DNA of 64,000 bases, from positions 1 through 64,000 of the forward strand of contig OZ238266.1 of assembly GCA_965178655.1 (NCBI GenBank). Direction: 5' to 3'. Below the pieces are notes generated by a model. The model searched no databases. It saw only the letters and a list, made by a program, of their open reading frames with translations, and was not told the origin of the DNA. Position numbers and translations under genes: made by a program. This document shows, in pieces, positions 59,706 through 64,000 of the stretch. This stretch comes from GCA-2733415 sp965178655 (GTDB lineage: Bacteria; Bacteroidota; Bacteroidia; Flavobacteriales; Flavobacteriaceae). Numbering within the stretch: position 1 is the stretch's first letter; each line of letters opens with the position of its first letter.

Positions 59706-61655
59706 TTAAACTATAAATTCTTTTAATGTACTTTTAATATCTTGCTGTATTAGTGCGCTAAAGGCTTCAATGCTAATACTTCCTAAATCTTCACCACCGT
59801 GCTTTCTTACTGAAACAGTACCGTTCTCGGCTTCTTGTTCTCCAATAATTAGCATATATGGTATTTTATTCATTTCTGCTTCGCGGATTTTTCGTCCCAT
59901 TGTTTCATTTCTATTGTCCACGAGGGCGCGAATTTCGTTATTTTCTAGGGAATTTAAAACTTTTTTCGCATATTTTTCGTGTTTTTCACTAATAGAGAGC
60001 ACAATAGCCTGTTCTGGAACTAGCCATAGCGGAAAGTTTCCTCCAGTATGTTCTAGTAAAACGGCAATAAAACGCTCCATACTTCCAAATGGTGCGCGGT
60101 GAATCATTACAGGTCTATGTAGTTGATTGTCACTACCTTTGTATGTTAGTTCAAATCGTTCAGGTAGGTTGTAATCTACTTGAATGGTACCCAGTTGCCA
60201 TTGTCTGCCAAGTGCATCTTTAACCATAAAATCTAACTTAGGGCCATAAAAAGCTGCTTCGCCAGATTCAACTATGTAATCTAAGCCTTTGTCTTTGGCA
60301 GCGTTAATAATTGCATTTTCGGCCTTTTCCCAGTTTTCAACAGATCCAATGTATTTATCAGGGTTGTCTAAATCTCTTACAGACACCTGTGCAGTAAAGT
60401 CTTCAAATCCTAAAGAACCAAAAACATATAACACCAGGTCAATAACATTTTTAAATTCACTATCTAGTTGTTCTGGTGTACAAAAAATATGTGCATCATC
60501 TTGAGTAAAACCTCTAACGCGTGTTAATCCGTGTAATTCACCACTTTGTTCATACCTATAAACAGTACCAAATTCGGCAAAGCGCTTTGGAAGCTCTTTG
60601 TATGAAAATGGTTTCATGTTGTTGTAAACCTCGCAGTGATGCGGACAGTTCATTGGTTTTAGTAAAAATTCTTCTCCTTCTTTAGGTGTGTTTATTGGTT
60701 GAAAGCTGTCGGCTCCATATTTGGCGTAATGTCCAGAGGTTTCATACAATTCTTTCTGACCAATATGTGGCGTCATAACCATTTCATATCCAGCTTTCAT
60801 TTGTGCTTTTTTCAAAAACTGCTCTAAGCGTTCGCGTAAAGCGGCTCCTTTAGGTAGCCAAAGCGGTAAACCTTGTCCTACTTTTTTAGAAAATGTAAAT
60901 AATTCTAATTCTTTACCTAGTTTTCTGTGGTCACGTTTCTTGGCTTCTTCTAAAAGCACTAAATATTCAGTAAGTTCTTTTTGTTTAGGAAATGAAATAC
61001 CGTACAAACGTGTTAATTGTTTGTTGTTCTCGTTTCCTCTCCAATAAGCGCCTGCAAGACTTAGTATTTTTACAGCTTTTACTATTCCGGTATTTGGAAT
61101 ATGACCTCCTTTACATAAATCTGTAAAGCTATCATGGTCGCAAAATGTAATAGTACCATCTTCAAGGTTTTCTATTAATTCTACTTTATAAGTGTTATTA
61201 AGTGATTTGTAGTATTCTAATGCTTCAGCTTTAGTTGTAGAACGCATGTTGTAACTGTGTTTACCACGTGCAATTTCAATCATTCGCTTTTCAATAGCAG
61301 GAAAATCCTTTTCAGAAAGATTATCTTCACCAAAATCAATATCATAATAAAACCCTTTTTCAATAGCAGGTCCAATGGTTAATATTGCGTTAGGATATAA
61401 ACCCTGAACTGCTTGTGCCATGATATGTGATGTAGAGTGCCAAAACGCTTGTTTTCCAGCATCATCTCTCCATGTAAATAAAACTAAATCACCATTGGTG
61501 GCTAATGGCGTAGTGGTTTCAATGGTTTCAGTGTTGAATTGTGCCGAAATAACATTTCTTGCAAAACCTTCACTAATGTTTTTTGCAACTTCCATTGGAG
61601 TGATACCACTCTCAAATTCTCTAATACTACCATCTGGTAATGTAATTTGAATCAT
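59706..61655 (-). CDS. thrS: Threonyl-tRNA synthetase
   Basis: The 649-residue protein has an N-terminal TGS domain (MIQITLPDGSIREFESG), an editing domain (FWHSTSHIMAQAV, zinc-binding HxxxH), then the class II catalytic core with MNCPHHCEVY and RYEQSGELHGLTRVRGFTQDD, and a C-terminal anticodon-binding domain ending near SIEAFSALIQQDIK. It charges tRNA-Thr. It heads the thrS-infC-rpmI-rplT unit and has a strong promoter 32 bases upstream of its ATG. Confidence 0.97.
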   Translation of the reverse strand: MIQITLPDGSIREFESGITPMEVAKNISEGFARNVISAQFNTETIETTTPLATNGDLVLFTWRDDAGKQAFWHSTSHIMAQAVQGLYPNAILTIGPAIEKGFYYDIDFGEDNLSEKDFPAIEKRMIEIARGKHSYNMRSTTKAEALEYYKSLNNTYKVELIENLEDGTITFCDHDSFTDLCKGGHIPNTGIVKAVKILSLAGAYWRGNENNKQLTRLYGISFPKQKELTEYLVLLEEAKKRDHRKLGKELELFTFSKKVGQGLPLWLPKGAALRERLEQFLKKAQMKAGYEMVMTPHIGQKELYETSGHYAKYGADSFQPINTPKEGEEFLLKPMNCPHHCEVYNNMKPFSYKELPKRFAEFGTVYRYEQSGELHGLTRVRGFTQDDAHIFCTPEQLDSEFKNVIDLVLYVFGSLGFEDFTAQVSVRDLDNPDKYIGSVENWEKAENAIINAAKDKGLDYIVESGEAAFYGPKLDFMVKDALGRQWQLGTIQVDYNLPERFELTYKGSDNQLHRPVMIHRAPFGSMERFIAVLLEHTGGNFPLWLVPEQAIVLSISEKHEKYAKKVLNSLENNEIRALVDNRNETMGRKIREAEMNKIPYMLIIGEQEAENGTVSVRKHGGEDLGSISIEAFSALIQQDIKSTLKEFIV

Positions 61656-61686
61656 AAATTTAGTCTTCAGAATTAAATATAAGCTA

Positions 61687-61717
61687 CAAAGATACGACCT
61701 CTGTAGTTGTGTTGCAA
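61687..61717 (-). promoter_or_regulatory. Promoter of the thrS-infC-rpmI-rplT operon
   Basis: On the minus strand TTG (plus 61715-61717) and TATCTTTG (plus 61687-61694) are separated by exactly 20 bases, a full match to the Bacteroidota promoter pattern. Transcription would start near 61680, leaving only about 25 bases before the thrS ATG. Confidence 0.72.
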
Positions 61718-61818
61718 TAGTATATTCAATTTTTTGAGGTTTTATAATTTTTCTTATTTTTAGGAAGGTTATCTCAAATATATCACGATATTTACACTTC
61801 TAAAAAAATACCTATAAC

Positions 61819-63510
61819 ATGTCAGACGATAAGAAGATTATATTTTCGATGAATAAGGTTTCTAAAACCTATCAGAGCACCGGAAAACAAGTATTAAAAG
61901 ATATCTATTTAAGTTTTTTTTACGGGGCTAAAATTGGAGTTTTAGGACTTAATGGCTCTGGAAAATCAACCTTATTAAAAATCATAGCAGGATTAGAAAA
62001 AAATTATCAAGGAGAGGTCATGTTTTCTAAAGAACATACCGTAGGGTATTTGGAGCAAGAACCAAAACTTGATGACACTAAAACAGTAATGGATATTGTA
62101 AAAGAAGGGGTGGCCGAAACAGTTGCTATTCTTGATGAATACAATAAAATTAATGACATGTTTGGTTTAGAAGAGGTATATTCTGATGCCGATAAAATGG
62201 ATAAATTAATGGCACAACAGGCTGTTTTACAAGATAAAATAGACGCTTCGGGTGCTTGGGAATTAGATACTAAGCTAGAAATAGCTATGGATGCCTTGCG
62301 TACACCAGCGCCAGACACACCAATTTCGGTATTATCTGGAGGGGAAAGACGTAGAGTAGCTTTATGTAGATTGTTGTTGCAAGAGCCAGATGTATTATTG
62401 TTAGATGAGCCAACCAACCATTTAGATGCGGAGTCTGTACACTGGTTAGAGCACCATTTAGCACAGTATAAAGGAACGGTAATAGCTGTAACCCACGATA
62501 GGTATTTCTTAGATAATGTTGCAGGGTGGATTTTAGAATTAGATAGAGGAGAAGGGATTCCTTGGAAAGGGAATTACTCTACTTGGTTAGATCAAAAATC
62601 TAAACGACTGGCACAGGAAAGCAAAACAGCTTCTAAGCGTCAGAAAACACTTGAGAGAGAACTTGAATGGGTACGTATGGCTCCAAAAGGAAGACATGCA
62701 AAATCTAAAGCCCGTTTAGCGAATTACGATAAGTTAATGAGCCAAGACCAAAAGCAAACAGATGATAAGTTAGAGATTTTTATCCCAAACGGTCCACGTT
62801 TAGGTACAAGCGTTATAGAGGCAAAAGGTGTTTCAAAAGCATTTGGGGATAAATTATTATATGAGAATTTAGAGTTCTCTTTACCGCAAGCTGGAATAGT
62901 AGGTATTATTGGTCCGAATGGTGCTGGTAAAACCACTATTTTTAGAATGATTATGGGCGAAGAAACGCCAGACGCAGGAAGTTTTAATGTAGGTGAAACC
63001 GTTAAAATAGGGTATGTAGATCAATCACATAAAGATATAGATGTCAATAAATCTATTTGGGAAAACTTTTCTGACGGCCAAGACTTGGTTATGATGGGAG
63101 GCAAACAAGTCAACTCTCGTGCATATTTAAGTAGATTTAATTTTGCAGGAAGTGAGCAAAATAAAAAAGTAAGCGCCCTATCAGGAGGAGAGCGTAATAG
63201 GTTGCACTTGGCAATGACTCTAAAAGAAGAAGGAAACGTATTACTGCTTGATGAGCCTACAAATGATTTAGATGTAAATACATTACGTGCATTAGAAGAA
63301 GGTTTAGAGAACTTTGCAGGTTGTGCAGTAGTTATATCGCATGATAGATGGTTTTTAGATAGAATTTGTACACATATATTAGCTTTTGAAGGCGATTCTC
63401 AAATATATTTCTTTGAAGGGTCTTTTAGTGAGTATGAAGAGAATAAAAAGAAACGATTAGGAGGAGATATGTTGCCTAAACGTATAAAGTATAAAAAATT
63501 AATTAGATAG
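61819..63510 (+). CDS. ettA: Energy-dependent translational throttle protein EttA (ABC-F family)
   Basis: The 563-residue protein has two ABC ATPase domains. The first has LNGSGKSTLLKII and LSGGERRRVALCR with LLDEPTNHLDAESV. The second has GPNGAGKTTIFRMI and LSGGERNRLHLAM with LLDEPTNDLDVNTL. A helical arm and linker lie between (residues 240-310). The length is close to E. coli EttA (555), which senses ADP/ATP on the ribosome E-site. No membrane domain is present, as expected. The gene is divergent from thrS and is followed by glmM 31 bases later. Confidence 0.94.
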   Translation: MSDDKKIIFSMNKVSKTYQSTGKQVLKDIYLSFFYGAKIGVLGLNGSGKSTLLKIIAGLEKNYQGEVMFSKEHTVGYLEQEPKLDDTKTVMDIVKEGVAETVAILDEYNKINDMFGLEEVYSDADKMDKLMAQQAVLQDKIDASGAWELDTKLEIAMDALRTPAPDTPISVLSGGERRRVALCRLLLQEPDVLLLDEPTNHLDAESVHWLEHHLAQYKGTVIAVTHDRYFLDNVAGWILELDRGEGIPWKGNYSTWLDQKSKRLAQESKTASKRQKTLERELEWVRMAPKGRHAKSKARLANYDKLMSQDQKQTDDKLEIFIPNGPRLGTSVIEAKGVSKAFGDKLLYENLEFSLPQAGIVGIIGPNGAGKTTIFRMIMGEETPDAGSFNVGETVKIGYVDQSHKDIDVNKSIWENFSDGQDLVMMGGKQVNSRAYLSRFNFAGSEQNKKVSALSGGERNRLHLAMTLKEEGNVLLLDEPTNDLDVNTLRALEEGLENFAGCAVVISHDRWFLDRICTHILAFEGDSQIYFFEGSFSEYEENKKKRLGGDMLPKRIKYKKLIR

Positions 63511-63541
63511 TATATAGTACTTGTAATAATACCAATAACAA

Positions 63542-64000
63542 ATGACATTAATAAAATCAATCTCTGGAATACGAGGTACTATAGGAGGATTAGTAGGAGA
63601 TAATTTAACCCCTATTGATGCTGTAAAATTTGCAGCAGCATACGGTACATGGTTAAAAAATGATAGACAAAAAGATAATTACAAAGTTGTAGTAGGACGA
63701 GATGCAAGAATATCCGGACAAATGATTCAAGACTTGGTCATGAATACTTTAGTAGGACTCGGAATTCACGTTATTGACTTAGGTTTGTCAACTACGCCAA
63801 CAGTTGAAATTGCAGTGCCTTTAGAGCACGCAGACGGTGGTATTATTCTAACCGCTTCACATAACCCAAAACAATGGAATGCCTTAAAATTATTAAATAA
63901 TAAAGGGGAGTTTTTAAACGGAGTTGAAGGTGCTAAGATTTTAGATATAGCCGAAAAAGATGGGTTTGACTTTTCGGGAGTAGATGATTTAGGAAAAATC
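63542..64000 (+). CDS. glmM: Phosphoglucosamine mutase / phosphomannomutase family (partial, C-terminus outside window)
   Basis: The first 153 residues are present, starting MTLIKSISGIRGTIGGLVGD. VVGRDARISGQMI near residue 50 and the catalytic phosphoserine Ser106 in LTASHNPKQWNALK are clear. The SGIRGTIGG opening is typical of the GlmM type that makes glucosamine 1-phosphate for cell wall synthesis, but Bacteroidota also have phosphomannomutases of this kind, and the specificity loops lie beyond the window. It is likely co-transcribed with ettA. Confidence 0.88.
   Translation, partial: MTLIKSISGIRGTIGGLVGDNLTPIDAVKFAAAYGTWLKNDRQKDNYKVVVGRDARISGQMIQDLVMNTLVGLGIHVIDLGLSTTPTVEIAVPLEHADGGIILTASHNPKQWNALKLLNNKGEFLNGVEGAKILDIAEKDGFDFSGVDDLGKI

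Noticed and set aside
1..64000. Mobile elements, prophage, toxin-antitoxin or defence systems
   Set aside because: I found no transposase, integrase, phage structural gene, restriction enzyme, toxin pair or cas gene; the gene content is almost entirely core functions.

Overview
This 64 kb window is a chromosomal segment of a low-GC Bacteroidota bacterium, almost certainly a member of the Flavobacteriaceae. The evidence is the gliding-motility genes gldF and gldG, a set of housekeeping proteins of flavobacterial type (long N-terminally extended GAPDH, PorT-like barrel, 7TM-HD hydrolase), the near absence of Shine-Dalgarno sequences, and promoter-like TAnnTTTG (-7) elements, in the best cases with TTG about 20 nt upstream. 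I cannot name a genus. Both window edges cut genes: gldG at the left and glmM at the right.

Layout. 1-4.0 kb (minus strand): gldG, an extra membrane protein, gldF, a one-domain degenerate DEAD-box-like protein, an ABM monooxygenase and a SAM hydrolase. 4.1-6.0 kb (plus): phoH and purC, ending in a perfect 22-bp inverted-repeat terminator shared with rplS. 6.1-9.5 kb (minus): rplS, trmD, a coiled-coil protein and gap. 9.6-12.7 kb (plus): dapF, a GNAT gene and mltG, then a lysozyme-like protein. 12.8-15.5 kb (minus): a tetrapyrrole-methylase-family enzyme, a low-Mr tyrosine phosphatase and dnaA. 15.7-19.7 kb: a thioesterase, then a minus-strand run of an IMPACT protein, an EamA transporter, a HAD phosphatase, ribD and a lipoprotein. 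19.8-21.9 kb (plus): a GNAT gene, prmC and pssA. 21.9-22.4 kb: the only long gene-free stretch, made of degenerate repeats. 22.4-25.0 kb (minus): lptB, tatC and kdsD. 25.2-33.4 kb (plus): recQ, pabB, tilS, dsbD and an SPFH protein, ending in a strong terminator. 33.6-36.2 kb (plus): a yifB-type ATPase and a DUF2891 lipoprotein. 36.2-37.8 kb (minus): a pseudouridine synthase and panB. 38-45 kb: a barrel protein, sdaA (minus), dnaK, a membrane protein, a DUF1801 protein, an unknown and a nitronate monooxygenase. 45.1-53.0 kb (minus): a broken secreted-protein gene, a DUF2238 protein, an M3 peptidase, pheT, an aquaporin and a lipid A acyltransferase. 53.1-54.1 kb: a rhomboid protease and a tRNA-Ser/Pro/Arg cluster. 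54.2-63.5 kb: 7TM-HD hydrolase, thiolase, NlpC/P60 hydrolase, the classical thrS-infC-rpmI-rplT operon (minus), ettA and the start of glmM.

Most of the window is conserved core metabolism and information processing. I see no CRISPR array, prophage, transposase, integrase, toxin-antitoxin pair or obvious defence island, and no clear undescribed multi-gene system. The points most worth a second look are small-scale. ribD and infC have no usual start codon, and both appear to begin at ATA. A lipoprotein signal peptide is one base out of frame with the M3 peptidase at an A7 run. A secreted-protein gene carries both a frameshift and an in-frame stop. An extra membrane protein sits between gldF and gldG. 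A GCAA-tetraloop hairpin lies between rpmI and rplT, nested inverted repeats lie in front of dnaK, and repeat debris lies beside lptB.
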